A stretch of DNA of 55,366 nt from Paracoccaceae bacterium (GTDB lineage: Bacteria > Pseudomonadota > Alphaproteobacteria > Rhodobacterales > Rhodobacteraceae): NCBI GenBank assembly GCA_902534325.1, contig CACAPQ010000014.1, positions 1 to 55,366 on the forward strand. Direction: 5' to 3'. The stretch's first letter is position 1. Every line of letters starts with the position of its first letter. A program made the translations under genes and the position numbers. Shown here in pieces: positions 37,459 through 46,765 of the stretch. Below the pieces are notes generated by a model. It searched no databases and was not told the origin of the DNA. It saw nothing but the letters and a program-made list of their open reading frames with translations.

Positions 37459-40260
37459 ATGAAAGATCAGCCATACTTAGAAACTTCTCCAAAAGTTTCA
37501 GACGAAGTAAAGCAAACAACCTGTTATATGTGTGCCTGCCGGTGCGGAATAAACGTACACCTTAAAGATGGTAAAGTTGCTTATATAGAGGGCAATAAAG
37601 ATCACCCCGTTAATCAAGGTGTTCTATGCGCCAAGGGTAGTGCTGGCATTATGCAAGTGAATGCGCCATCCAGACTGGAATCTCCCATGATGCGAGTTGG
37701 TCCAAGAGGCTCTGGTGAATTTAAAAAAATCTCCTGGGATGAAGCGCTTAACTTAGCGGTCGAATGGTTAAAGCCACTGAGAAAAAAAGCACCAGAAAAA
37801 TTAGCATTTTTCACTGGCCGCGATCAGTCACAATCATTTACTAGTTACTTTGCCCAAATGTTTGGAACGCCTAACTATGCAGCTCATGGTGGGTTTTGTA
37901 GCGTAAACATGGCCACAGCTGGAATATACACAATGGGTGGTGCATTTTGGGAATTTGGACAGCCTGATTGGGATTATACCAAACTTTTTATATTATTTGG
38001 AGTAGCCGAAGATCATGACAGTAACCCAATTAAAATGGGTATTGGAAAAATCAAAGAACGAGGAGCGAAAATTGTAGGCGTCAACCCAATTCGTACCGGA
38101 TATAATGCTGTTGCTGATGAATGGCTAGGGGTAACCCCTGGGACGGATGGTTTATTAATTTTATCACTCATCAACGTGCTTATAAAGGCAGGTAAAATTG
38201 ATCTAGAATATTTAGCTAAATATACGAATGCTCCAGTTTTTATCGATCCAGGAACGGGGTTAATTTTAAAAGATAAAAGTGAAAAACCACTCGTTAAAGA
38301 CAGAATAACTGGCAAAGTATGTGCGTTCGACACTAAAGGCATTTATCCCGACCTTAACGCAACTTATCGAGTACGAGGCGCTACTAGTACGACAGTGTTT
38401 CACGAGATCATCAAAAAATATATCTCATCGGAATATGATCCCGAAAAAGTTGCCAGTGTTTGCGGTATTTCGGCACAGAAAATTCGCGCGCTAGCAAATG
38501 AAATAGCAAAAGTGGCATTTGAGGAAGAATTTGAACTTCCAATTGAGTGGACTGATTTTCGAGGCGAAAAACATACATCAATGAAAGGAAGGCCGGTAAG
38601 TTTTCATTCTATGAGAGGTATTTCCGCCCATTCTAATGGTTTTCAAACTTGTCGAGCCTTACATATTCTCCAAATTCTACTAGGAACTGTTGAGGTTCCT
38701 GGAGGGTTTCGTTTCAAGCCGCCCTACCCAAAGCCGTCCTCTATTCATCCTAAACCACACTTTAAAGTGACACCAGATGCTCCCTTGGACGGCCCACATT
38801 TAGGCTTTGTCCATGGTCCAGAAGATTTAGCACTAGACGAGAATGGAAAACCAGTTCGGATCGACAAAGCCTTTAGTTGGGAGAATCCTATGAGTGCACA
38901 TGGGCTAATGCATATGGTTATTTCGAATGCCTATGCAGGTGACCCTTATAAAATCGATACTCTTTTTATGTATATGGCGAATATGAGCTGGAATAGCTCT
39001 ATGAATACTAGTGGGGTCATGAAGATGCTCACTGATAAAGACGAAAAGGGCGATTATGTCATTCCACGAATAATTTATTCTGATGCTTACTCGTCAGAAA
39101 TGGTCGCTTACGCCGATCTAATTTTGCCTGACACAACTTATTTAGAACGGCACGACTGTATTTCATTACTTGATAGACCAATAAGCGAAGCTGATGGAGC
39201 AGCCGATGCTATAAGATGGCCAGTAATTGAACCGGACCGTGATGTTAGAGGCTTTCAATCAGTTCTAGTAGATCTTGGTGCGCGGTTAGACCTTCCAGGC
39301 TTTATAAATGAAGATGGTTCTGCCAAATATAAAGACTACGCTGACTACATAATAAATCACCTCAGAAAGCCTGATATTGGTCCATTAGCGGGATTTCGTG
39401 GAGATGGTTCTGCTGTAGGAAGGGGCTCAGTGAACCCTAAACAATTAGAATCCTATATTGAAAATGGCGGATTCTACGTAGCGCATATTCCTGAAGAAGC
39501 TAAGTATTTTAAACCGTGGAATAATGCCTATCAAAATTGGGCAGTTGAGCTAGGACTTTACGACACTCCAACGCCCTATATTTTTAATCTATATTCGGAA
39601 CCAATGCGCAAATTTCAGCTTGCGGCTGAGGGTTTCGGAGAACACCAACCACCCGACCATTTGAGAGACCAATTAAAGGCGGTAATGTCGCCACTCCCTA
39701 TCTGGTATTCTAACGAAGGTAGCATTGAAGAAGATAGTGAATATCCAATTCATGCGTTAACACAAAGACCCATGGCGATGTATCACAGCTGGGGAAGCCA
39801 AAACGCTTGGCTTCGACAAATTCACGGATTGAACCCACTTTACGTTCCGACGAAAATCATGAGAGAACATAATTTGAAAACAGGTGATTGGGTTAAACTC
39901 AGCTCTACTCATAATACTATCATTGTTCCTGTAGCAGAGATGGCTTCTTTAAACGAAAACACAGTGTGGACTTGGAATGCAATTGGTAAAAGAAAAGGGG
40001 CTTGGGCCCTAGATCCCGATGCCCCAGAAGCAACAAAAGGGTTTTTACTAAATCATCTTATTCATGAACTGCAACCTTCTAAAGGTGATGGTCTCAGATG
40101 GTCAAATTCTGACCCAGTGACAGGCCAAGCTGCGTGGTTCGACCTCAAAGTAAAATTAGAAAAAACGACGGCACCTAAAGAAAGCCAGCCAAATTTTGGA
40201 GAGATAAAGTCTCCAGTTGGAACCGGTCCAAAAAATATTTCGTGGAAAGTGAGGAATTAA
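37459..40260 (+). CDS. soeA: Sulfite dehydrogenase (quinone), molybdopterin subunit
   Basis: The 933-residue catalytic subunit of cytoplasmic membrane-bound SoeABC, oxidising sulfite to sulfate. It belongs to the DMSO-reductase family: an N-terminal [4Fe-4S] site with Cys22, Cys25, Cys29 and Cys57, a molybdopterin domain and, near residue 155, GGFCSVN where the Mo ligand lies. There is no twin-arginine signal, which agrees with a cytoplasmic enzyme. A formate dehydrogenase or nitrate reductase was considered; the xsc-pta context favours SoeA. It starts 10 bases after the exporter gene. Confidence 0.9.
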   Translation: MKDQPYLETSPKVSDEVKQTTCYMCACRCGINVHLKDGKVAYIEGNKDHPVNQGVLCAKGSAGIMQVNAPSRLESPMMRVGPRGSGEFKKISWDEALNLAVEWLKPLRKKAPEKLAFFTGRDQSQSFTSYFAQMFGTPNYAAHGGFCSVNMATAGIYTMGGAFWEFGQPDWDYTKLFILFGVAEDHDSNPIKMGIGKIKERGAKIVGVNPIRTGYNAVADEWLGVTPGTDGLLILSLINVLIKAGKIDLEYLAKYTNAPVFIDPGTGLILKDKSEKPLVKDRITGKVCAFDTKGIYPDLNATYRVRGATSTTVFHEIIKKYISSEYDPEKVASVCGISAQKIRALANEIAKVAFEEEFELPIEWTDFRGEKHTSMKGRPVSFHSMRGISAHSNGFQTCRALHILQILLGTVEVPGGFRFKPPYPKPSSIHPKPHFKVTPDAPLDGPHLGFVHGPEDLALDENGKPVRIDKAFSWENPMSAHGLMHMVISNAYAGDPYKIDTLFMYMANMSWNSSMNTSGVMKMLTDKDEKGDYVIPRIIYSDAYSSEMVAYADLILPDTTYLERHDCISLLDRPISEADGAADAIRWPVIEPDRDVRGFQSVLVDLGARLDLPGFINEDGSAKYKDYADYIINHLRKPDIGPLAGFRGDGSAVGRGSVNPKQLESYIENGGFYVAHIPEEAKYFKPWNNAYQNWAVELGLYDTPTPYIFNLYSEPMRKFQLAAEGFGEHQPPDHLRDQLKAVMSPLPIWYSNEGSIEEDSEYPIHALTQRPMAMYHSWGSQNAWLRQIHGLNPLYVPTKIMREHNLKTGDWVKLSSTHNTIIVPVAEMASLNENTVWTWNAIGKRKGAWALDPDAPEATKGFLLNHLIHELQPSKGDGLRWSNSDPVTGQAAWFDLKVKLEKTTAPKESQPNFGEIKSPVGTGPKNISWKVRN

Positions 40261-41006
40261 TGACTTTACTTCCAGAAAAGACTGAAAAAAAACTTGGCCT
40301 TGTTATAGACCTAGACACTTGTGTCGGCTGTCACGCGTGCGTTGTTAGCTGCAAAGGTTGGAACACTGAAAATTATGGTGCGCCATTATCAGATGAAAAT
40401 GCATTTGGCGCAAACCCAGTTGGATCATTTCTAAATCGCATTCATTCCTATGAAGTTTCACCAGCAGATAAACCTGCGCATTTGGTACATTTTCCAAAGT
40501 CATGTTTGCACTGTGAAAATGCCCCATGTGTTACCGTCTGTCCCACCGGGGCCAGCTATAAAAGAGTTGAAGATGGAATTGTACTAGTTAATGAAAGTGA
40601 CTGCATCGGCTGTGGATTGTGCGCATGGGCTTGCCCTTATGGAGCCAGAGAAATGGACCCTGTTGAGAAAGTAATGAAAAAATGCACTTTGTGTGTAGAC
40701 AGGATTTACAACGAAAATTTACCCGAGGAGGATCAAGTTCCATCTTGTGTGAGAACTTGTCCGGCTGGAGCAAGACACTTTGGCGACCTTGGGGATCCAA
40801 ATAGCGATGTTAGTATACTGGTAGAAGAGCGAGGGGGGACAGACCTAATGCCAGAGCAAGGAACCCTGCCCGTTAATAAATACTTACCGCCTAGACCAAA
40901 AAACCAAATGGACGATACAGATATTTTGGCACCTTATCTTGAGCCTATAGCTGATGAACCTGATGGTTTTTTCAAATGGTTAGATAAAACTCTGGATGGA
41001 ATTTAA
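40260..41006 (+). CDS. soeB: Sulfite dehydrogenase, iron-sulfur subunit
   Basis: The 248-residue electron-transfer subunit. Four [4Fe-4S] clusters are indicated by CVGCHACVVSC, CLHCENAPCVTVC, CIGCGLCAWAC and CTLCVD with CVRTC. I place the start at the ATG overlapping the soeA stop (TAATG) behind a GAGG; a GTG six codons upstream lies inside soeA. No signal peptide. It passes electrons from SoeA to the membrane subunit. Confidence 0.92.
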   Translation: MTLLPEKTEKKLGLVIDLDTCVGCHACVVSCKGWNTENYGAPLSDENAFGANPVGSFLNRIHSYEVSPADKPAHLVHFPKSCLHCENAPCVTVCPTGASYKRVEDGIVLVNESDCIGCGLCAWACPYGAREMDPVEKVMKKCTLCVDRIYNENLPEEDQVPSCVRTCPAGARHFGDLGDPNSDVSILVEERGGTDLMPEQGTLPVNKYLPPRPKNQMDDTDILAPYLEPIADEPDGFFKWLDKTLDGI

Positions 41007-41007
41007 T

Positions 41008-41883
41008 ATGCATCCAGCTCCTTCAGTAATCATTTTTACAACGCTTTCTGGATTAGGGTTTGGATTGTTGGCTTTTCTATGCTTAGGATATCCAAGCGCA
41101 GGCGGCATAGTCGGTTTTATTTTTTTCGCAGTTGGGTTTACATTGGCCATCGGTGGTCTTTTATCATCAACTTTCCATCTGGGCCATCCAGAAAGAGCTA
41201 TAAAAGCATTCTCTCAGTGGAAATCGAGTTGGTTAAGCCGCGAAGCTTGGCTATCGCTTTTTGCTCTAGCATTATCTGGAATATACGCATTAGGTAGAAT
41301 TTTTTTCGACATAGATTTAGCCATTATTGGATTTTTATCAGCTTTCTTTTGTGTCGCCACAGTTTTTGCAACTTCAATGATATATGCGCAATTAAAAACA
41401 GTACCGCGTTGGAATTCAAGGATTACACCCATAACCTTTCTTACATTTTCGATTGCAGGAGGGGCATTGTTAGCGGGACAAATTTCTATGGCACTTCCAT
41501 TACTGGCTTTATCCGGGGTAATTCAAATTGTTTCGTGGATTTCTGGAGATAAGGCGTTTGCTAAATCAGGTACAAACTTGGCCACAGCTACCAGATTGAC
41601 ATCAAATTCAAATGAAATTCGATCGTTTGAATCCCCTCATACTGGTACTAATTATCTCCTGCAGGAATTTGCTTACAGAGTAGGTCGAAAACATGGCGCA
41701 AAGTTGCGTATAATAGGGATAATACTGGCCTTCGGTATGCCAATAATATTTCTATCAATTCCATTTTCCCACTTGATAGCATTGCTTGCTGTCATTTCTC
41801 ACATAGTGGGCATTTTTGTAATTCGTTGGTTATTTTTTGCGCAGGCTGAACATGTTGTAGGCCTTTATTACGGCAAACGTTAG
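41008..41883 (+). CDS. soeC: Sulfite dehydrogenase, membrane anchor subunit
   Basis: A 291-residue DmsC/NrfD-like anchor with about eight membrane helices, which passes electrons to quinone. The start MHPAPSVIIFTTLSGLGFG fits DmsC-like proteins; an ATG four codons upstream inside soeB is less likely. The FHLGHPERAIKAFSQWKSSWLSREAW region (about 54-79) is the conserved quinone-side loop. It is the last gene of the taurine-sulfite unit and is followed by a terminator. Confidence 0.9.
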   Translation: MHPAPSVIIFTTLSGLGFGLLAFLCLGYPSAGGIVGFIFFAVGFTLAIGGLLSSTFHLGHPERAIKAFSQWKSSWLSREAWLSLFALALSGIYALGRIFFDIDLAIIGFLSAFFCVATVFATSMIYAQLKTVPRWNSRITPITFLTFSIAGGALLAGQISMALPLLALSGVIQIVSWISGDKAFAKSGTNLATATRLTSNSNEIRSFESPHTGTNYLLQEFAYRVGRKHGAKLRIIGIILAFGMPIIFLSIPFSHLIALLAVISHIVGIFVIRWLFFAQAEHVVGLYYGKR

Positions 41884-41913
41884 CTCGAATATCTACAAAT
41901 ATTATAATGTGAG

Positions 41914-41956
41914 CTAGAAAAAAAACCCGTGCTCACGGCCCGGGTTTTAATTTGTT
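41914..41956. terminator. Convergent terminator between soeC and atpF
   Basis: Inverted repeat AAAACCCG / CGGGTTTT (41922-41929 and 41941-41948) with an A run on one side and T-rich sequence on the other. It can end both the plus-strand soe transcript and the minus-strand atp transcript. Confidence 0.75.
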
Positions 41957-41963
41957 TGTAAAT

Positions 41964-42533
41964 CTAATGAAATTTTGTTTGCACTTCTGAGATCGCATTT
42001 TCAGTCAATTTGTCTGAGATTTCTGAGGACATTTGACTACTTAAGATTTCCGTTGCTGCGGCAACGGCTACGTTAATCGCTGCGTCCCTGACTTCGCGCT
42101 CTGCAGATGCCTGTGCAGAAGCAATCTTTTCTTCCGCCGCAATCATCCTACGCTGAACTGATTTTTCAAGGTCAATTTTTGCTTGTTCTGCAGCTGCTTT
42201 AGCTTCACTTTTTGCATCTTCTACGATCCGAGCAGCCTGCTCACTGACCTCTTTTTGTTGTCTTTCATAAGATGCTAGAATTGTTTGAGCCTCTTCCCGC
42301 AAAGCTCTGGCTTCATCCAATTCAGTCTTAATAGATGCTGCCCGCTGATCCAGCATTTTACCTAACATTGAGGGTACTTTTAAATAAACCAAAACCAGGG
42401 CAAACAAAATAAAGCTTATTGAAACAACAAAATCTGTATTGCGAAGAGAAAAGAAGGGACCAGAAGCTGCCAACACAGGGCTCGCAAATGTAAGCATTAT
42501 TACAGGAGCTATTATGTTTTTCAACATTCCCAT
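41964..42533 (-). CDS. atpF: ATP synthase F0 subunit b
   Basis: A 189-residue peripheral-stalk subunit: one N-terminal membrane helix (about residues 25-48, after a leader-like stretch) and a long charged coiled coil. It starts with the ATG that overlaps the b' stop by one base (TAATG). Together with b' it holds F1 to subunit a. Which of the two is b and which b' is by gene order and could be reversed. Confidence 0.88.
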   Translation of the reverse strand: MGMLKNIIAPVIMLTFASPVLAASGPFFSLRNTDFVVSISFILFALVLVYLKVPSMLGKMLDQRAASIKTELDEARALREEAQTILASYERQQKEVSEQAARIVEDAKSEAKAAAEQAKIDLEKSVQRRMIAAEEKIASAQASAEREVRDAAINVAVAAATEILSSQMSSEISDKLTENAISEVQTKFH

Positions 42534-43078
42534 TAACCTTTCATTTTTGCATTTATCACAGATGTTAAAGATTTGGAGTCAACTTTACCACCAAGAACCT
42601 TAACCAATTCGGAGGTAATATCTTTTGCCACTAACTTTACGTTCGCAAGAGCATCTTTTCGTATTACAGCAATTGCTTCTTCACTGGCAGAAGCCTTTAC
42701 AGCAATATCTGCGTCAGCCTTTTTAATTGCAACATCCAACTCTTGTTTTATTTCAGATTTGGCAGACTCTATTATTTTAGAAGCTTCCAAACGCGCATCT
42801 TCAAGAGCTTTCTTATATGCTTCCTCTGCCTGCACAGCTTCTGACTTCAAATTTTCTGCAGCTGCGAGATCGTTTGTGATCGTGCCTTGTCTTTCAGATA
42901 TCACTGCCGAGATTCTGGGAAGTGCTAATCTCGAAAGAACAAAAAATATTGCCACCAATGTGACCACTAACCAAAATATCTGGTTACTCGCCCAATCGGT
43001 ACATAACTGAGGCATGCCGATTGCACTTCCATAGCTATCAATACAAGTGCTCATAGAAACATCAGTTTTTGTTGCCAT
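42533..43078 (-). CDS. atpG: ATP synthase F0 subunit b'
   Basis: A 181-residue second peripheral-stalk subunit (b'), as in photosynthetic and other alphaproteobacteria. A membrane helix (about residues 32-52, FWLVVTLVAIFFVLSRLALP) follows a polar N-terminus and leads into an Ala/Glu/Lys-rich coiled coil. A duplicated b-type subunit gene directly before atpF is the standard alphaproteobacterial arrangement. The symbol atpF' is also used. Confidence 0.88.
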   Translation of the reverse strand: MATKTDVSMSTCIDSYGSAIGMPQLCTDWASNQIFWLVVTLVAIFFVLSRLALPRISAVISERQGTITNDLAAAENLKSEAVQAEEAYKKALEDARLEASKIIESAKSEIKQELDVAIKKADADIAVKASASEEAIAVIRKDALANVKLVAKDITSELVKVLGGKVDSKSLTSVINAKMKG

Positions 43079-43164
43079 ATCTTACTCCTTGGCGACTAAG
43101 TAAAGTTGAGGTGATCTTAAATTAAAGACAACCTCATCTTTCACAACATTCTTCTAATTGTAGC

Positions 43165-43401
43165 TTATACAGCAAACATTAGCAGAAGGGCTACTAGGAA
43201 CGAAAAGATACCCAGAGCTTCAGCAAAAGCAATACCAATAAACATTGTTGCCGTTTGTCCAGCAGCAGCAGAGGGATTTCGAAGCGCCCCTGATATAAAG
43301 TTTCCTACCACATGACCAACGCCAACTGCAGCGCCACCCATGCCCGTACAGGCTAGACCCGCTCCAATGTATGCACCCATTTGTACAATATCGCCTTCCA
43401 T
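43165..43401 (-). CDS. atpE: ATP synthase F0 subunit c
   Basis: The 78-residue proteolipid of the rotor ring, two helices. The glycine-rich first helix ([17 protein letters not shown]) and the proton-carrying Glu61 in [11 protein letters not shown] are clear. The residues around Glu61 do not show the usual Na+-binding set, so a proton machine is likely. Confidence 0.95.
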   Translation of the reverse strand: MEGDIVQMGAYIGAGLACTGMGGAAVGVGHVVGNFISGALRNPSAAAGQTATMFIGIAFAEALGIFSFLVALLLMFAV

Positions 43402-43426
43402 TTAAATTCTCCTTAATTATCTTATT

Positions 43427-44182
43427 TTAGTGGTGTGGATGAAGAGCGTCTTTCAAGTAGACGCAAGTTAAAATAGCAAAAACGTATGCCTGTATAAAAG
43501 AGACTAATGTCTCAAGAGCATACATTGCGGTTATAGCAACAACAGATAGCGGCGATATTAGCGCTACACCTGCAAATGCTGCAAATACTTTTATAACAGC
43601 GTGTCCTGCCATCATGTTTCCAGCAAGCCGGATAGAATGGCTAACAGGCCGCACGAAATATGATATGATTTCAATAAGTGCTAGCGCGGGCCTCAAAGCT
43701 AATGGGGCGGACGAAATCCAAAAAAGAGACAAGAAGCCTACACCATTTTTTGCAAACCCTATAATGGTTACCGACAAAAATACCACCATAGCCATCACTG
43801 CAGTAACAGCTATGTGAGAGGTGGTTGTAAACGACATCGGTAACAAGCCCAAAAAATTCGATAAGACGATAAACATGAAGAGCGTCATAATATATGGGAA
43901 GTAAGGAACGGCATCTTTGCCTGCAACGTCTTCTACCATCTTATGCACGAACCCATACGCTAACTCACCTATTGATTGTGCCCTTGAAGGTACCAACGCA
44001 CGCTTGGACGTTCCAACTACCATTATCAGAATTAGCGCAAGAACCGACAAACCCATCCACAAAGTAACATTGGTCACTGTATACCAGTGTACAGGACCCG
44101 CTCCAAATAGAGGTTCAACAATAAATTGATCCATAGGGTGGAAAACTAAACCTTCACCTTTTGAGTCACCGCTGCTAGCCAT
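43427..44182 (-). CDS. atpB: ATP synthase F0 subunit a
   Basis: The 251-residue stator subunit with the proton half-channels, about six helices. The essential arginine lies in [14 protein letters not shown] (about residues 185-198), with the conserved FFVRPV-like lead-in and a C-terminal helix of the usual kind ([16 protein letters not shown]). It overlaps atpI by 8 bases. Confidence 0.94.
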   Translation of the reverse strand: MASSGDSKGEGLVFHPMDQFIVEPLFGAGPVHWYTVTNVTLWMGLSVLALILIMVVGTSKRALVPSRAQSIGELAYGFVHKMVEDVAGKDAVPYFPYIMTLFMFIVLSNFLGLLPMSFTTTSHIAVTAVMAMVVFLSVTIIGFAKNGVGFLSLFWISSAPLALRPALALIEIISYFVRPVSHSIRLAGNMMAGHAVIKVFAAFAGVALISPLSVVAITAMYALETLVSFIQAYVFAILTCVYLKDALHPHH

Positions 44183-44513
44183 CTATGTCATCCTTTTCCG
44201 TACTGTATTGGGCTGCCAATTCTTTGTCTTGCAGGTCGCGTGCAGATCTCATCATCGTTTTAACACCGGCCGCGAACCCAAACAGTGTCAATATCAGGAT
44301 GAAAACTGGCTTTGTACCAAACAAAAAATCCAGCCCATACCCCAAACCGAAGCCTATAAAAACTCCAGCCGTTAATTCAATTATCATTCTCCAGCCGACT
44401 TCGGCAGCAGAGAACTTGTTTTGTACTGGCTGTTCAGGTTCAACCTCTTTTTTTGCCGCCTCTATCTTTTTCTCTAAAGATTTAAGAGGATTTTCGACAT
44501 CACCCTCACCCAT
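44175..44513 (-). CDS. atpI: AtpI-like F0 assembly protein
   Basis: A 112-residue protein with two membrane helices (about residues 40-60 and 66-85) after a charged N-terminal coil. The [32 protein letters not shown] segment is typical of the AtpI/AtpZ family, which helps c-ring assembly or Mg2+ supply. It opens the atpI-B-E-b'-b operon and is divergent from the ArsR gene. F1 genes are elsewhere in the genome, as usual in alphaproteobacteria. Confidence 0.88.
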   Translation of the reverse strand: MGEGDVENPLKSLEKKIEAAKKEVEPEQPVQNKFSAAEVGWRMIIELTAGVFIGFGLGYGLDFLFGTKPVFILILTLFGFAAGVKTMMRSARDLQDKELAAQYSTEKDDIDG

Positions 44514-44672
44514 ACTTTAGCCCCATCAAAACAAATTGTTTTTAGGAAGTTAAAACCAGTAAGTCAATAATGATTCCGAAGACGAAGTAAATATAAGATA
44601 TTGATTTATAATAATTTTTAAAAAAAAATTTTTTACAGATCTGCTAGTTGATTAAATTTGTGGTGAATTCTA

Positions 44673-44696
44673 TTATTCAACTATTTGGTTGAATAA
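44673..44696. promoter_or_regulatory. Palindromic operator before the ArsR-family gene
   Basis: Perfect 9-bp arms TTATTCAAC / GTTGAATAA around a 6-base centre, ending 12 bases before the ATG. This is the size and symmetry of ArsR-family sites, and it would overlap the promoter or start of the regulator, so autorepression is likely. It is also about 160 bases upstream of atpI. Confidence 0.65.
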
Positions 44697-44708
44697 AGTA
44701 TTGTCTTA

Positions 44709-45050
44709 ATGTCCCAAAAGCTAAATCAAATATTTTCGGCTCTGGCTGATCCAACTAGACGAGATATTCTCATGATGCTCCTAGAAGATGATATGGCGGT
44801 TACCGACGTAGCAGAACCTTTTGATATGTCACTCGCAGCAATCTCTAAACATTTAATTGTTTTAAGTAACGCTGGATTAATTTTGCAAGAACGCCGGGGA
44901 AGAGTAAAGTGGTGCAAATTGGATACGGAAGCCATTCATGCAGCTTTTATTTGGATACAGAGCTTTGGACAACTCGATCCCATGAATTTGGATTCATTTG
45001 AAGAATTTTTAGAAACAGAAAAATTATTGAATAAGCCTGGCTCAACTTGA
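44709..45050 (+). CDS. ArsR-family transcriptional regulator
   Basis: A 113-residue winged-helix repressor. The helix-turn-helix (VAEPFDMSLAAISKHLIVLSNAGLI, about residues 33-57) and preceding DPTRRDILMMLL are typical. Only one cysteine (WCK) is present, so no canonical arsenic or metal site; this resembles the SdpR-like group. The gene often next door in that group, an SRPBCC/AHSA1 protein, is absent. Target unknown beyond its own promoter palindrome. Confidence 0.88.
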   Translation: MSQKLNQIFSALADPTRRDILMMLLEDDMAVTDVAEPFDMSLAAISKHLIVLSNAGLILQERRGRVKWCKLDTEAIHAAFIWIQSFGQLDPMNLDSFEEFLETEKLLNKPGST

Positions 45051-45078
45051 TATTATCAGAATCGTTTGGTGTCCGTTC

Positions 45079-45107
45079 TTGACACAACTTGAAAAGCCGT
45101 GTTTATA
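45079..45107 (+). promoter_or_regulatory. Sigma70-like promoter for ffh
   Basis: TTGACA (45079-45084) and TTTATA (45102-45107) are 17 bases apart. The -35 is consensus. Transcription would start near 45114, leaving a leader of about 140 bases before ffh. Confidence 0.65.
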
Positions 45108-45123
45108 GCAGTCAAATTTCTTT

Positions 45124-45189
45124 GGAAGAATAATCTTCCGGTCCTGAAAAGTTGGATCGCCCCCCGTCAGCGAGTTTCGCCCACGGGGG
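45124..45189 (+). promoter_or_regulatory. Structured leader of ffh
   Basis: Two stem-loops lie in the leader: GGAAGA-ATAA-TCTTCC (45124-45139) and a stronger one at 45161-45189 with CCCCCGT / ACGGGGG outside, a 2x2 internal loop, and GCGA / TCGC inside. No U run follows, so it is not a classical terminator. It may control ffh expression or stability. No known riboswitch consensus is evident to me. Confidence 0.45.
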
Positions 45190-45256
45190 TAAGCGGGTTT
45201 AAAAGCAACTGATGGGATTAGCTAAACTGAATTGAATTGGACTTGAGGAGTTTAAT

Positions 45257-46765
45257 TTGTTTGAGAGTTTATCTGAGCGGCTTTCCGGTGTTTTCGATCG
45301 GCTGACCAAACAAGGTGCTTTGTCCGAAGATGATGTAAAAACAGCTCTTCGAGAAGTTAGGGTGGCTCTTTTAGAAGCGGATGTTTCTCTTTCTGTTGCG
45401 CGAGATTTCATAAAAGCGGTGCAAGATAAAGCAACGGGTCAAACTGTAACAAAATCAGTCACACCAGGCCAGCAAGTCGTAAAAATTGTTCATGATGAAC
45501 TTGTATACTTTTTGGCGGGCGACGAGGATCCTGAAAAACTCAAAATTGATAATCCGCCCGCACCTATCCTCATGGTAGGCCTTCAAGGCTCTGGCAAGAC
45601 AACAACCTCAGCAAAACTAGCGAATAGATTTAAACAAAAAGATGGGAAAAAGGTTTTAATGGCTTCATTGGACGTAAATCGTCCAGCTGCTATGGAACAG
45701 TTACAAATTCTTGGCTCCCAAATTGGGGTCGATACCCTGCCTATTGTGAAAGGGGAAGATCCTTTGGCAATAGCAAAAAGAGCAAAAACACAAGCCTCTT
45801 TGGGTGGTTATGATATTTATATACTTGATACCGCTGGTCGCCTACACATCGATCAAGAGTTAATAGCCCAAGCTGCAGCCGTTAGAGATGTTGCCAATCC
45901 TAGAGAGACACTTTTGGTCGTTGATGGTTTAACAGGACAGGATGCTGTCAATGTTGCCACTGAATTCGATGACAAAATTGGAGTTAGTGGGGTCATTCTA
46001 ACGCGAATGGACGGTGACGGTAGGGGTGGCGCAGCGTTATCAATGCGTGCGGTCACTGGTAAACCAATACAATTTGTTGGTGTTGGCGAAAAAATAGATG
46101 CTCTCGAAACATTCGAACCTGAGAGGGTTGCTGGCCGCATTCTCGGTATGGGCGATATCGTTTCATTAGTTGAAAAAGCCCAAGAGACCATTGAGGCAGA
46201 ACAAGCCCAAAAAATGATGAAACGCTTTCAAAAGGGTCAGTTCAATATGAATGATCTGAGAACGCAACTCGAGCAAATGATGAAAATGGGTGGTGTTGAA
46301 AGTATAATGGGTATGATGCCCGGTATGGGTAAAATGGCCAAACAAGCTTCTGAAATGGGAATGGATGACTCGGTATTTAAGAAGCAAATTGCATTGATAA
46401 ATTCTATGACTAAACGAGAACGTGCAAATCCCCAAATCTTACAGGCAAGCAGAAAAAAAAGAGTGGCTGCAGGCGCAGGAATGGAAGTTAGTGACTTAAA
46501 TAAATTGCTCAAAATGCAGAGACAGATGTCCGATGTGATGAAAAAAATGGGTAAAGGCGGGATGCTGAAACAAGCTATGAGAGGCATGTTCGGGAAAGGA
46601 ATGCCAGATCCCGGCGAGTTGTCAGGAAACCTGGATTCAAAAGCACTGCAAAAAGCAGCAAAAGATCTTGGAAATATGTCTCCAAATAATATTCCTGGAG
46701 GGCTTTCAGGTTTAGGCGGTGGGCAGCTTCCCCCAGGCCTGTCCGGATTTGGAAAAAAGAAATGA
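45257..46765 (+). CDS. ffh: Signal recognition particle protein
   Basis: The 502-residue SRP54 GTPase that targets nascent inner-membrane proteins to FtsY. The N domain (residues 1-95) precedes the G domain with GLQGSGKTT (108-116), the DTAGR and the TRMDGDGRGG motifs. A methionine-rich M domain follows (from about 320) with MGMMPGMGKM, and a Gly/Pro-rich tail. The start is TTG with GAGGAG six bases upstream; no nearby in-frame ATG fits. Confidence 0.96.
   Translation: MFESLSERLSGVFDRLTKQGALSEDDVKTALREVRVALLEADVSLSVARDFIKAVQDKATGQTVTKSVTPGQQVVKIVHDELVYFLAGDEDPEKLKIDNPPAPILMVGLQGSGKTTTSAKLANRFKQKDGKKVLMASLDVNRPAAMEQLQILGSQIGVDTLPIVKGEDPLAIAKRAKTQASLGGYDIYILDTAGRLHIDQELIAQAAAVRDVANPRETLLVVDGLTGQDAVNVATEFDDKIGVSGVILTRMDGDGRGGAALSMRAVTGKPIQFVGVGEKIDALETFEPERVAGRILGMGDIVSLVEKAQETIEAEQAQKMMKRFQKGQFNMNDLRTQLEQMMKMGGVESIMGMMPGMGKMAKQASEMGMDDSVFKKQIALINSMTKRERANPQILQASRKKRVAAGAGMEVSDLNKLLKMQRQMSDVMKKMGKGGMLKQAMRGMFGKGMPDPGELSGNLDSKALQKAAKDLGNMSPNNIPGGLSGLGGGQLPPGLSGFGKKK

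Noticed and set aside
37459-40260. Formate dehydrogenase or nitrate reductase identity for the molybdopterin subunit
   Set aside because: Context with xsc-pta, the missing Tat signal and the DmsC-like anchor fit SoeABC better.
45121-45160. SRP-RNA-like core on the minus strand (TTTCAGGACCGGAAG) just before ffh
   Set aside because: It matches most of the conserved GGTCAGGNCCGGAAGG, but the three bases closing the GGAA loop do not pair (ACC against GAT) and the AGCAG partner strand is missing.
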